This document shows positions 54,398 to 63,491 of a stretch of 64,000 bases of DNA, piece by piece (position 1 is the first letter of the stretch; each line of letters begins with the position of its first letter). The notes beneath the pieces are model-generated. The model saw only the letters and a list, made by a program, of their open reading frames with translations, was not told the DNA's origin and ran no database searches. The stretch is from Spirochaetales bacterium (lineage in GTDB: Bacteria > Spirochaetota > Spirochaetia > UBA9216). The position numbers and the translations under genes are program-made. The stretch spans positions 124,001-188,000 of the forward strand of contig JAEKNX010000005.1 of NCBI GenBank assembly GCA_016839055.1, given 5' to 3'.

Positions 54398-55087
54398 TCA
54401 GTTATCCAGCAGAAAGCCTTCAGTAAGGTTTACAGCTATAAATCTGCTGTCGTCTATAAGTTCATCCATGCTGTTGTATATTTTGTTTGATACTGACACG
54501 GTTTCACCGCTTGATACGTCTATCATCCGAACGTCCATTATGAACCTCGAGCTGATCTTTCCGAGATTGCCTACAACAATTTTATCGGCGGACAGCAGCC
54601 TTCCCATTTCAAGCTGACAGGATTCCTCAGAACATCCGGACATCGAGAAAGACAGCTCCTGAAGAAGAGTCTCACGTTGATTGCGGTCAATAATCCTAAA
54701 AGCCTTGGTGTTGTAAAGGGCACTCGAGAGATAATCACTAATGAATTGAGCGTCCAGGGCCGACAGACCCTGAGAGTTGAAATTCATTACCGTGGCTATG
54801 GGAGGAGCCGTGAAATTTTTGCGGTCATACAGATATTTTAGATCACGGAGTCTCTGATTATAGAGCTCATCATCTGCAGACTGGCCGGCCCTTGTCGCGG
54901 GCTGGGCGGAACCTCCGGCTCGCTGATTATTTTGAGCTGCCGATGAATCGGAAGTCCGTCCGGGTCCTGAATAATCGGGGTCTTTCTGCATGTAGACTGT
55001 CTGCATGCTGGGGGATGAAGCGCAGGAAGCAAGGATAATAACCGCGGAAATTATGAATATTATTTGTTTTTTCATTAATATCAGCAT
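54398..55087 (-). CDS. CsgG/LpoB-like lipoprotein
   Basis: 229 residues. Lipobox VIILASC, a low-complexity Ser/Gln linker (about 25-75), then a CsgG-like domain (IATVMNFNSQGLSALDAQ, RIIDRNQRETLLQELSFSMSGC, LLSADKIVVGNLGKIS). It is a paralogue of the 51049 gene product. AGGA lies seven bases before the ATG at 55087; the internal ATG at 55075 is an alternative. It is downstream of the PEGA gene. Confidence 0.82.
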   Translation of the reverse strand: MLILMKKQIIFIISAVIILASCASSPSMQTVYMQKDPDYSGPGRTSDSSAAQNNQRAGGSAQPATRAGQSADDELYNQRLRDLKYLYDRKNFTAPPIATVMNFNSQGLSALDAQFISDYLSSALYNTKAFRIIDRNQRETLLQELSFSMSGCSEESCQLEMGRLLSADKIVVGNLGKISSRFIMDVRMIDVSSGETVSVSNKIYNSMDELIDDSRFIAVNLTEGFLLDN

Positions 55088-55096
55088 TTTAATATC

Positions 55097-55552
55097 CTAT
55101 TGTAATAAGATTTGAACGGTTTCAGGATAGTCATAGATTTTATCGCTGAAAAGGTCGACACCCGAGATTGTTAATAGCAGAAGACCCGGAAGTCCGGTGT
55201 AGTAGAGGTATTCAAAATCAAAAAGACCTACTCCAAGCATTAGTCCGCCGAGAACGGCACTTGTGATGCCAGTGACTCCCCAGCCGTTCATGCTGCGCTC
55301 AAGCATGATATTTTTTGTTGAATAGCCTTCAGCCTCTACCCTTATCATATGTCCGGGAGCCCTTGATATTTCCATGTTAAGCGGAGTTTCACCCATGTAG
55401 ATGCCGTCAAGATAAATCTTTACCCCCGGCGCGTTGCACTCTACCTTTACGGTATCCTTTACCGGAACAAAGAGGGTAGCACAGCTGATAACTGCGACAC
55501 AGAGCGTAGTAATAATCAGAATCAGGATTGAAGTTGTTCGTTTTCTGGTCAT
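55097..55552 (-). CDS. PEGA-domain lipoprotein
   Basis: 151 residues. Lipobox VAVISC, a PEGA domain (VECNAPGVKIYLDGIYMGETPLN then RVEAEGY) and two C-terminal hydrophobic segments. PEGA domains are extracellular beta modules often found in envelope proteins. Nine bases from the CsgG-like gene; the two form an operon. Confidence 0.82.
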   Translation of the reverse strand: MTRKRTTSILILIITTLCVAVISCATLFVPVKDTVKVECNAPGVKIYLDGIYMGETPLNMEISRAPGHMIRVEAEGYSTKNIMLERSMNGWGVTGITSAVLGGLMLGVGLFDFEYLYYTGLPGLLLLTISGVDLFSDKIYDYPETVQILLQ

Positions 55553-55570
55553 TCAAAATTCCTTTTATGA

Positions 55571-55600
55571 TTGACAAAAAAAGAAGCACAACACTATAGT
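55571..55600 (+). promoter_or_regulatory. Promoter of the arylsulfotransferase-like gene (leaderless)
   Basis: TTGACA (55571-55576), 18-base spacer, TATAGT (55595-55600). The ATG at 55609 follows eight bases later without a Shine-Dalgarno. Confidence 0.7.
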
Positions 55601-55608
55601 TAATAACT

Positions 55609-57504
55609 ATGAAATCTTATCTATCTACTATTATAGTATGTTTCCTGTTATTATCAACATTTTCTTGTTCCGGCAGGAAGGATTTTAGTAAAAATGATAC
55701 TGATTCAGTAACATTTCATTCCGCTGATTTAGTGATGAATCCATCCGGATATGCGCCTCTGACCGCGGGAATTCCCGTGACAGCCGGTCAATTACTTATT
55801 GTGACAGTTAGAATTGAGAGTGCTTATGAGGGACAGGAGGATCTTGTTTCCGAATTTCAGGTAGAGCCTTCGCCTGAGAGGCAGTGGATACCGGTTATCG
55901 GACTTTATCCTGACTATAAAAATATCGTCCACCTGTCAATTAAAAGTTCTGATGGAACAGAAATACTGGAGGCAAGGCGGACTCTTACAACAAGACCGTC
56001 TTTCGAGGAGCTTCCATCTAAGGCGGAGACAGACGGTCTCTATCCTGAATCTGGTGAGATGATATTCGTAAGTTGTTCACTGCGGGGACTTTTTAATCTT
56101 CAGCAGGCTGTCGCCTTCGACAGATACGGAAACCTGAGATGGTATAGTCAGTTTCCTCATGGATATCACCCTATAGAGATAATCGACGGAAATGTTGTGG
56201 CCGGAGATCACACTTACAAAAACATGGTTCACAGGATAAACATGCTTGGATTTACCGAAAGAAGCAGTAAGTTCGGAACCGAAGAGAATGGATACATCTA
56301 TATTCACCATGATCTCGTTCACATTGGAGGCCAGCATTATCTGCTTACCGTGAACAATACGAAGCAGAACAGCCGTGAGAACATGATAATCGAGTTTGAT
56401 TTCAATGAAGAACGCGTGGTGAAAAGTTGGGATCTTGAAGAGATACTGCCGAATGTCGATGATCTCTATGCTGATCTTCCTAATACCTATTATATGGATA
56501 AGGCCGGGAAGACTATCAAGGATACGCTTCATATAAACGCTCTGGATTTTAATCCTGAAACACGGGAAATTCTCGTTACCTCTCAGCGTTTCGGCGCGGC
56601 TCTTATTTCATATGATGGTGAGCTGCTCTGGATAATGGCTCCGCATAATCTTCGGCGGAGAAACACAGAACCGGGTTATGATCCTCAGCAGTTCTCCTCG
56701 AGGAAAGAAAATATCAACATGCCGTCCTGGCCTCCGGTGCATGACGGAACCATGCTTCCAGGCCTGCCCGCCTATAGTTTTCTTGCTGAATTTTCGTCAG
56801 AAGATCCAAAAACATGGCGTCAGCCTGTTTCAGGCAGAATTCCAGCCTTTGTTCCGGAAGGAGAGGACTGGAATTACGATGAGTTTCTTCTCGACCCAGT
56901 AATACCCGGTGCCGAAAAGCTGCTGCCGGAAAGGCTGCTTGAATCAGGACAGGATATTATTGTCGGCGGGCAAACTCTTTTTGCCTGGCCGTTCCGTCCT
57001 CATACCGCGCGATTTCTAAGTAACGGCGATATTGTCATCTTCGATAACGGTTTCTCCAGGAATTTCATTCCTTTTGTTACAAAGAAGAGTTTTTCAAGAG
57101 CGGTAATTTACAGGCTTGAAAGGTCTCTCGACGGTTACGGAGGAAGGGTGAGGCAAATATGGGAATACAAACTTGAAGATAACTGGAAGGGCTTCAGCCT
57201 TTTTTTGGGAGAAACCGAAGAGCTTGAGAACGGGAATATTCTTATAGACTTCGGAGGGCTTGGAAAGGCCGATAATGTTTTGAAGTATTTTAATCCCGAC
57301 ATAGATCCGTCGATCCTGATAAATGATTTTCCATCTTATTTAACGGATGTAGAAGAGAATGTCGTAATTGTAGAGGTAGAACCCCGGCCTGACGGCAGTA
57401 CTAAAGAAATCTTCAGGCTATCATTCAAGGCCAGTGAGAAGGGGACAGTGGGATCATACCGGGCATCAAAGTTTAATCTCTATGATGCCTGGATGAAGGA
57501 CTAA
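55609..57504 (+). CDS. Arylsulfotransferase (ASST)-family lipoprotein
   Basis: 631 residues. Lipobox STFSC, an N-terminal beta domain, then a beta-propeller with ASST motifs: AVAFDRYGNLRWYSQFP, HDLVHIGGQHYLLTVNN, DTLHINALDFNPE, LISYDGELLWIMAPH and PFRPHTARFLSNGDIVIFDNG, carrying the several His and Arg expected of PAPS-independent aryl-sulfate transfer. The true substrate is unknown. It converges on the next gene with a 4-base overlap. Confidence 0.84.
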   Translation: MKSYLSTIIVCFLLLSTFSCSGRKDFSKNDTDSVTFHSADLVMNPSGYAPLTAGIPVTAGQLLIVTVRIESAYEGQEDLVSEFQVEPSPERQWIPVIGLYPDYKNIVHLSIKSSDGTEILEARRTLTTRPSFEELPSKAETDGLYPESGEMIFVSCSLRGLFNLQQAVAFDRYGNLRWYSQFPHGYHPIEIIDGNVVAGDHTYKNMVHRINMLGFTERSSKFGTEENGYIYIHHDLVHIGGQHYLLTVNNTKQNSRENMIIEFDFNEERVVKSWDLEEILPNVDDLYADLPNTYYMDKAGKTIKDTLHINALDFNPETREILVTSQRFGAALISYDGELLWIMAPHNLRRRNTEPGYDPQQFSSRKENINMPSWPPVHDGTMLPGLPAYSFLAEFSSEDPKTWRQPVSGRIPAFVPEGEDWNYDEFLLDPVIPGAEKLLPERLLESGQDIIVGGQTLFAWPFRPHTARFLSNGDIVIFDNGFSRNFIPFVTKKSFSRAVIYRLERSLDGYGGRVRQIWEYKLEDNWKGFSLFLGETEELENGNILIDFGGLGKADNVLKYFNPDIDPSILINDFPSYLTDVEENVVIVEVEPRPDGSTKEIFRLSFKASEKGTVGSYRASKFNLYDAWMKD

Positions 57505-58400
57505 CCAGCCAGCGATACTCCCGCGAGTATAGACAGATATTTAATCCTGTCACTGTCTGAGCGGGATGTCAGAATGATTGGTGCAGAGGCTCCAATAATG
57601 AGACCTGCCATCGGGTAATCTGTAAGGTAGGCTATTGATTTATAAAAAACATTGGCAGCTTCGATGTCCGGAAAAAGCAGTACGTCGGCGTCTCCTCCTA
57701 CTTCGGTCTTTATCCCCTTTATCTCGCAGCTCTTTTTTGATATTGCGTTGTCCAGGGCAAAGGGCCCGTCAATAAGACAGTTTTTAATCTGACCTCTGTC
57801 TGCCATCTTGGACAGGAGGGCGGCATCGAGGGTCGATGGCATTGCAGGGTTAACCTTCTCAACGGCACAAACAACTGCTACCTTTGGCTTTTCAATTCCG
57901 AGTTTACGGGAAACCGAAAGCGCATTCTCGAGAATCGATATTTTTTCCTTGAACTCAGGTGCAATATTCAAGGCTGAATCGGTCATTATAAGAAGCTTGT
58001 GGTATGTAGGCGGATTGAGGATTGCTATATGAGAAAGCATACCGGAACTTCGGAGGCCTTTTTCTTTATTAAGAACAGCCTTCATTATGGTTGCCGTTGC
58101 CGTTTTTCCCTTCATCAGGCAATCAGCCTTACCGCTTTTAATTAGTTCAACGGCCTTTGATGCGGAATCCCCTTCGCCGTCGGCTTCTACTATTTCAAAT
58201 CCATCAATATTAAGAGAAGATTCTTCGGCAGTTCTGCGTATTGCCTCGCTGTTTCCAACAAGAATCGGTATGGCAATTCCTGCCGCCGCGGCTTCGGTAA
58301 CCGCCTTGAGGGCATCAGCCTCTTCAGCCATTGCCAGGGCAATTCGCTTGGCGGGGTTTTTAAGGGCCAATTCTTCAAGATCATTAAAACTGGTTATCAT
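57501..58400 (-). CDS. Phosphate butyryl/acetyltransferase-like enzyme
   Basis: 299 residues of the Pta/Ptb family: KADCLMKGKTATATIMKAVL, SGMLSHIAIL, LIMTDSALNIAP and the C-terminal ADVLLFPDIEAANVFYKSI and GLIIGASAPIILTSRSDS. Homologues exchange an acyl group between CoA and phosphate. No kinase gene is adjacent. GGAG precedes the ATG. Confidence 0.9.
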   Translation of the reverse strand: MITSFNDLEELALKNPAKRIALAMAEEADALKAVTEAAAAGIAIPILVGNSEAIRRTAEESSLNIDGFEIVEADGEGDSASKAVELIKSGKADCLMKGKTATATIMKAVLNKEKGLRSSGMLSHIAILNPPTYHKLLIMTDSALNIAPEFKEKISILENALSVSRKLGIEKPKVAVVCAVEKVNPAMPSTLDAALLSKMADRGQIKNCLIDGPFALDNAISKKSCEIKGIKTEVGGDADVLLFPDIEAANVFYKSIAYLTDYPMAGLIIGASAPIILTSRSDSDRIKYLSILAGVSLAG

Positions 58401-58606
58401 TCTTCAACTCCTGTTGTCATTGGGGTGGTTAATTTATAGTGGAATAATATTTTATGTCGGCAGATTAATCTATCCTAAATAGGCTGCTGTTTTTGTTATA
58501 AAATCTTCAAAAAATATATTTAAAAGTCTGATGTGTATATTTGTTTTTTATGCTATTAATGAGTAGGGAATATGGACATCTGTTCAGAGAAAAGTTCGAC
58601 TTTTCC

Positions 58607-58635
58607 TTGACTTTATATATAACCCAATCTAAACT
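58607..58635 (+). promoter_or_regulatory. Promoter of the ABC transporter operon
   Basis: TTGACT (58607-58612), 17-base spacer, TAAACT (58630-58635). The 305-base gap 58401-58705 holds otherwise nothing that I can recognise. Confidence 0.6.
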
Positions 58636-58705
58636 CATAACGTAATATTTAAAATCGTTTTCAATAATTATAAAGTAAAAAGATTAACCAAATAAGGATA
58701 CGTTG

Positions 58706-59461
58706 ATGCTGTCAATTAAAGGTGTAAGCAAACATTTTGGCGGTCTAAAGGCATTGAAGGACGTTAGTTTTAATATCGAAGACGGACGAATTCATGGCAT
58801 TATAGGACCAAACGGCTCGGGTAAAACGACAATGTTCAATTGTATTACCGGGCTGCTTGAGGTTACTGCTGGTAACATTTATCTTGATGATAAAGAGATT
58901 ACAGGTAAACCCGCACACGAAATTTCTAATTTGGGAATAAGAAGGACTTTCCAGCAGGGAAAGCTTGTTCCATCGATGACGGTTGTAGAGAATGTTATGA
59001 GCGGAATATTTGATTTTAAAATCCGCGACATCCCCGACACATTTTTTAGAAAACCTTTTGCAGATTCAAAAATTGAATCAAAATTAAGAGAAGACTCGCT
59101 TGAAATACTCGCGATGCTCGGTCTCGAAAAATCAGCCGATAGATGGGCCTCTGATCTCGTCTGGGCTGAAAGACAGTTTGTACAGATAGCCAGAGCGGTT
59201 GTTTCAAAACCCAAGATTCTGCTTCTTGATGAACCCGCCGCCGGAATGGGTCCTATTGAAACCCAGGAAGTGGGGGAGCTGATAAAGAAGATTAAGGAAA
59301 TGGGTATAAGTCCGGTAGTCGTCAGCCATGATATGAAGATGCTGATGAATATCGCCGAGACGGTGACTGTATTGAACTTCGGCGATAATATCTTCGAAGG
59401 GACTCCTGAAGAGGTTCAAAAAGATCCGAGGGTACTGGAGGCATATCTTGGCGCAGAATGA
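58706..59461 (+). CDS. livG: Branched-chain-type ABC transporter ATP-binding protein (LivG-like)
   Basis: 251 residues. Walker A GPNGSGKTT, Walker B ILLLDEPAAGM and the LivG-style ISNLGIRRTFQQGKLVP. The ABC signature is unusual: LVWAERQFVQIARAV rather than the canonical LSGGQ. First gene of a five-gene operon; ATG at 58706 with AAGGA upstream. It overlaps livF. Confidence 0.9.
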   Translation: MLSIKGVSKHFGGLKALKDVSFNIEDGRIHGIIGPNGSGKTTMFNCITGLLEVTAGNIYLDDKEITGKPAHEISNLGIRRTFQQGKLVPSMTVVENVMSGIFDFKIRDIPDTFFRKPFADSKIESKLREDSLEILAMLGLEKSADRWASDLVWAERQFVQIARAVVSKPKILLLDEPAAGMGPIETQEVGELIKKIKEMGISPVVVSHDMKMLMNIAETVTVLNFGDNIFEGTPEEVQKDPRVLEAYLGAE

Positions 59462-60164
59462 TCCAATATTAAAAATAAAAAATCTATCGGTAGCTTATGG
59501 TCAAGTCAAGGCTTTAACAGATATAAGCATAGAAGTCTTGAAAGGTGAGATAGTTGTATTAGTCGGAGCCAATGGCGCCGGCAAGACGAGCATAATGGAA
59601 ACCGTGCTTGGGGCAAACGTACCGGTTTCCGGCACGATCGAGTTCAAGGGGAAGTCTATTGGTGGCGTTCCCGTTGATAAGAACGTTAGAAACGGAATGT
59701 ATCTCGTCCCCGAAGGACGCGGAGTATTCTCTTCAATGACTGTTATGGATAACCTCCTTCTGGGAGCTCATCACAATCTCAAAAACGCTGACTCGAAACT
59801 TGAGCTTGTTTTTGATTCTTTTCCGGTTCTTGGCAACCGAAAGAGTCAGGTTGCAGGAACCCTTTCCGGCGGAGAGCGGCAGATGCTTGCAATTGGGAGG
59901 GCACTCATGTCATCTCCTGAGATGATACTTGTAGATGAGCCCTCTATCGGACTCGCTCCGATAATCGTCAATGATATTTTTGAAATCCTTGTTAACCTGA
60001 ATAAGGAAGGATATTCGATTCTGCTTTCTGAGCAGAATGTGTATAAGGCACTCAAGATTGCCCATCGGGGTTACATTCTTGAGACCGGAAAAATGACCAA
60101 ACACGGAACCGCTGATGAACTCTTAAATGATCCAGCCGTTCGTGAAGCTTATCTTGGAGCATAG
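59448..60164 (+). CDS. livF: Branched-chain-type ABC transporter ATP-binding protein (LivF-like)
   Basis: 238 residues from a TTG at 59448 inside livG. Walker A GANGAGKTS, intact signature LSGGERQML, Walker B MILVDEPSIGLAP and RNGMYLVPEGRGVF, a LivF hallmark. Confidence 0.93.
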   Translation: MAQNDPILKIKNLSVAYGQVKALTDISIEVLKGEIVVLVGANGAGKTSIMETVLGANVPVSGTIEFKGKSIGGVPVDKNVRNGMYLVPEGRGVFSSMTVMDNLLLGAHHNLKNADSKLELVFDSFPVLGNRKSQVAGTLSGGERQMLAIGRALMSSPEMILVDEPSIGLAPIIVNDIFEILVNLNKEGYSILLSEQNVYKALKIAHRGYILETGKMTKHGTADELLNDPAVREAYLGA

Positions 60165-60167
60165 CCG

Positions 60168-61055
60168 ATGGAAGTATTAATAGCACAAATATTTAACGGA
60201 TTATCATTAGGCAGTATCTACGTGCTTCTTGTTACGGGATTTAATCTTCTGCTTCTAGTTGCGATGATAATTCACTTTTCTTTTCCAGTAGTAGTTGTTT
60301 TTTCAATGTATGTCTCATGGGCGGTCATGACTGCAACAGGAATGGTCCCTCTGGGAATACTCGCCGGTATACTCTCGGCAATAGCGGTAAATGTAGTCAC
60401 CGCGCCGATGTTCCAGCATATAATGAAGAAAAGAGGCTCGGTCGATATAAACGCGACAATGGTAATATCGATGGGAATGGGGATGATAATCACTGATATT
60501 CTCTCTCATACTTTTAATCAGGGATTTCCAATTGCCTTTCCTGATGCGCTTACCGGTAACGACAAGGGAGCGCTGATAAGTACCAGGCTTATAAGCATTT
60601 CACGCGGACAGGTTCTTACACTTATAATTGGAGTAATCTTTGTATTATTTCTGTTCTGGTTGCTTTATAAGACCAGAGCCGGACGCGCGTTCAGGGCAAT
60701 AGCCGAAGATCCAAACGGAGCAAAGCTTGTAGGTATTCCGCTGCTTAAGACCGGTCTCCAGTCTTATGCTCTTACCGGAATATTAGGCGGTGTTACGGCT
60801 GTTCTAATGGCAGTACTGCTTGGTTCGGCATCAGCCGGCCTTGGAGACCAGCTTGGGCATAAGGTTCTTGCCGTTTCGATTATAGCCGGTCTTGGAAATC
60901 TGAAAGGCGGTCTGATAATAGGACTACTTCTCGGAGTGCTCGAAGCAGTTATTCAGGGCTATCTTGCCGGTTCATGGTCTAACGCCATAGCCTTCATTAT
61001 TATGCTAATCGTCATTCTCGCGAAACCCAAAGGGGTTTTCGGTTCGTCACTTTAA
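60168..61055 (+). CDS. livH: Branched-chain-type ABC transporter permease (LivH-like)
   Basis: 295 residues, about eight membrane segments, with the conserved RAIAEDPNGAKLVGIP cytoplasmic loop and GILGGVTAVLMAVLLG. Starts three bases after livF. Confidence 0.93.
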   Translation: MEVLIAQIFNGLSLGSIYVLLVTGFNLLLLVAMIIHFSFPVVVVFSMYVSWAVMTATGMVPLGILAGILSAIAVNVVTAPMFQHIMKKRGSVDINATMVISMGMGMIITDILSHTFNQGFPIAFPDALTGNDKGALISTRLISISRGQVLTLIIGVIFVLFLFWLLYKTRAGRAFRAIAEDPNGAKLVGIPLLKTGLQSYALTGILGGVTAVLMAVLLGSASAGLGDQLGHKVLAVSIIAGLGNLKGGLIIGLLLGVLEAVIQGYLAGSWSNAIAFIIMLIVILAKPKGVFGSSL

Positions 61056-61070
61056 GATAAGGAGGAAATT

Positions 61071-61952
61071 GTGTCTTTACCCTTGTATTATTTTCTGGCG
61101 ATTGCCGCCATTTATATACTTATGAGCTGGTCCATTTACATCCCTTACAGGGTTGGACAGCTTCACTTCATGACAGTAGCAAATATGGCAATATCAGCAT
61201 ACTTTGCTGCTCTGATGGCTATTAACTTCTCATGGCCTTTCTGGCTGGTTTTAATAGCAGGAACCCTGCTTGGAGCATTAATAGGATTTCTTGTGTCCCT
61301 GGCAATAGGAGATGCTCCTTGTTTTGCGGTAGTAATAGTTGGATTTACCTTCATTTATCTCACAAAGACGATAATTGAGAATGTTGAGGCTTTCGGCGGA
61401 CCGCTGGGAATATTCAGCATTCCCAAGGTTATGCAGACTTCTTCTTCAAACAGAGTATTTTTGTTGATAACAGCTTACGCGCTGGTTCTTCTTACCGGAT
61501 ATCTTATTAAGCGTTTTGACCGCTCAAGGCTTGGTCGCGCGGCATCGGCGATCTTTATCGACCGTGATCTCGCAGTCTCTTTTGGGGTTGACGTAAAGAA
61601 GATGGGAATGTTCCTGCAGAGCTGGGCAAGTGCGGTAGGTGGAATGTCGGGTGTTCTCTATGCATTCATAATGCAGAGTATCTCACCGAATCACTTTACC
61701 TTCCATATTGTCGGAATATGCATGACCATGCTTTTTGTCGGCGGATATTCGACCATCTGGGGAGCTCTTCTGGCCGCGCCGATTCTCTGGGGATTTCCGC
61801 TTATTCTGCCTGAAGTGCTTCAGTCCTGGAACATTGTTATCTACGGTGTTCTTTTAATTGTCGTGCTTGTAATTAAACCAGAGGGGATAATTACAAGACC
61901 GATGATAAAAAAACTGGAGAGTATACTGTTGCGAAAGAAAAAATTAGTATAA
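61071..61952 (+). CDS. livM: Branched-chain-type ABC transporter permease (LivM-like)
   Basis: 293 residues from GTG at 61071 (AAGGAGGA upstream). About nine membrane segments, a loop SRLGRAASAIFIDRDLAVSFGV and GGYSTIWGALLAAPILW. It forms the second transmembrane half of the transporter. Confidence 0.92.
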   Translation: MSLPLYYFLAIAAIYILMSWSIYIPYRVGQLHFMTVANMAISAYFAALMAINFSWPFWLVLIAGTLLGALIGFLVSLAIGDAPCFAVVIVGFTFIYLTKTIIENVEAFGGPLGIFSIPKVMQTSSSNRVFLLITAYALVLLTGYLIKRFDRSRLGRAASAIFIDRDLAVSFGVDVKKMGMFLQSWASAVGGMSGVLYAFIMQSISPNHFTFHIVGICMTMLFVGGYSTIWGALLAAPILWGFPLILPEVLQSWNIVIYGVLLIVVLVIKPEGIITRPMIKKLESILLRKKKLV

Positions 61953-62002
61953 AATAGAAAAGAAAGTGTTGTATACGCTTTTAAAAATAAATGGAGGAAA
62001 AA

Positions 62003-63193
62003 ATGAAGAAACTTTTAACCATCATGTTTGTGTTGCTGCTTACTGTCTCTTTTGCATGGGCAAAAGGAGATCAGGAAGTTTCTGACACTGAAAGCACCGG
62101 CGTTGTTGCTACTGAATGGGAAATTCCATTCCTTAACTGTCTTACCGGTCCTATCGCAAGTATCGGCGAGTACCTGCAGTGGGGAGCAGAATACGCAGCT
62201 GAGCAGATCAATGCTGCTGGTGGAATTTCAGGTGTACCTGTTAAGATAGTAAGAGTTGACACCGGAATGAGTCCTGAAAAGGGTACTGTCGAGATGTCAA
62301 AGCTCGTTGCCGATGCTTTGGTAGTTATGGGTCCGGTTCCCGAACCTGTAATCATGGCAGCGGTTCCCATCGCTGTTGATGAGGGTCTCTACAGTTTTAC
62401 TGCTACTACCTCCTTTGAGTATGCAGCAGAATACTTTCCATGGGCCATCTCTTGGTTCTCACCAACTGACGAAAAACTTCCGCCGATTGTAACCGCATGG
62501 GCAGAGAAAGTTGAAGCCAAGAAAGTTGTACAGTTTGTAGAAAATTACGGCGCATGGCCCGGAATGGCTAGAGCCCACGTAATCGGCCTCGAAAAAGCTG
62601 GTGTTACCGTCCTTGAAGACGTAGAAGTACCTACAGACGCTGTATCTCTCGGACCTCTTATTGTAAAAGCACTTGCTCAGAATCCTGATGCAATAGTTTT
62701 TTCATGTAATGCCGAGAAAGTTGCCAAGATCATCATTGAGCTTAAGAACAGAGGCTGGGAAGACATGAACAAGATGCTTGTTTTCTCAAGTGCTGATGAC
62801 GCGGCTCTTTACACAACCGGCGGCGACAAGATCAATGGTGTTATGATTTATAACTACAATGATCCTAACCTTGATACTGACAGGTGGAATGATTTTCGCC
62901 AGGCTTTCAAGGATGATCATGAAGGCATCGAACCCTTCAGTCTTTCACCTAACTATTATGACGCAGTTTACATGATCAAACGAGCGATAGAAGAAACCGG
63001 TGTAACCGGTGATCCTAAAAAGCTTGCTGAAGAAAGAATTCTTATCAGAGATTTTTGTAACGACGTTAAAAACTTTGAAGGTCTCCAGTATGACTGGAGC
63101 AACAAGGGCGGATATCCTGCCGATAAACCTCTCTTCCTCTTTGAAATCCAGGGCGGAGAAAAGGTTCTTATAGCAAAGATTATTCCCGAATAG
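62003..63193 (+). CDS. Periplasmic substrate-binding protein (LivK-like)
   Basis: 396 residues. Signal peptide (LLTIMFVLLLTVSFAWA) and a type 1 periplasmic-binding fold: FLNCLTGPIASIGEYLQWGAE, ISGVPVKIVRVDTGMSPEKG and NPDAIVFSCNAEKVAKII. The ligand is not evident: branched-chain amino acids, amides and other small compounds are possible. Start at 62003 with GGAGGA upstream. The operon ends at a terminator. Confidence 0.9.
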   Translation: MKKLLTIMFVLLLTVSFAWAKGDQEVSDTESTGVVATEWEIPFLNCLTGPIASIGEYLQWGAEYAAEQINAAGGISGVPVKIVRVDTGMSPEKGTVEMSKLVADALVVMGPVPEPVIMAAVPIAVDEGLYSFTATTSFEYAAEYFPWAISWFSPTDEKLPPIVTAWAEKVEAKKVVQFVENYGAWPGMARAHVIGLEKAGVTVLEDVEVPTDAVSLGPLIVKALAQNPDAIVFSCNAEKVAKIIIELKNRGWEDMNKMLVFSSADDAALYTTGGDKINGVMIYNYNDPNLDTDRWNDFRQAFKDDHEGIEPFSLSPNYYDAVYMIKRAIEETGVTGDPKKLAEERILIRDFCNDVKNFEGLQYDWSNKGGYPADKPLFLFEIQGGEKVLIAKIIPE

Positions 63194-63255
63194 GAATCGA
63201 CCATAAATGTAATGATGGTCAATCAGTGGGGCTCTGCCCCGCTGTTAATATATTG

Positions 63256-63292
63256 AGCCGCTGAAGGGGAACCCCGACAGCGGCTTTTTTTT
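63256..63292 (+). terminator. Terminator of the ABC transporter operon
   Basis: AGCCGCTG/CAGCGGCT stem followed by eight T residues; a second GC-rich hairpin (CAG.GGGGC/GCCCC.CTG) lies just before it at 63223-63243. Confidence 0.9.
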
Positions 63293-63296
63293 AATA

Positions 63297-63428
63297 TTAC
63301 CAGCCGCGGGGGGGCATGGCAGGGCAGCGTTTTAAGAGGATTTTAGAAAAACGTTTGCGAAGTTCCGGATTTATTTCTTCCTCTCCGAATATCTTCATAG
63401 TCTGTACATCTGTGAACCGCATCTTCAT
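63297..63428 (-). CDS. Possible small protein (43 aa)
   Basis: A minus-strand frame from ATG at 63428, ending TAA at 63297, coding-like in composition (MRFTDVQTMKIFGEEEINPE, RKRFSKILLKRC) and ending with Pro-Pro-Arg-Gly-Trp. No ribosome binding site is seen and no family is recognised. It could equally be the tail of a decayed gene. Confidence 0.35.
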   Translation of the reverse strand: MKMRFTDVQTMKIFGEEEINPELRKRFSKILLKRCPAMPPRGW

Positions 63429-63491
63429 CAGTTTGAATTTTGATTCTGCTTATAATGACAACACAACGAACGATATTATGCACGCTCTATT

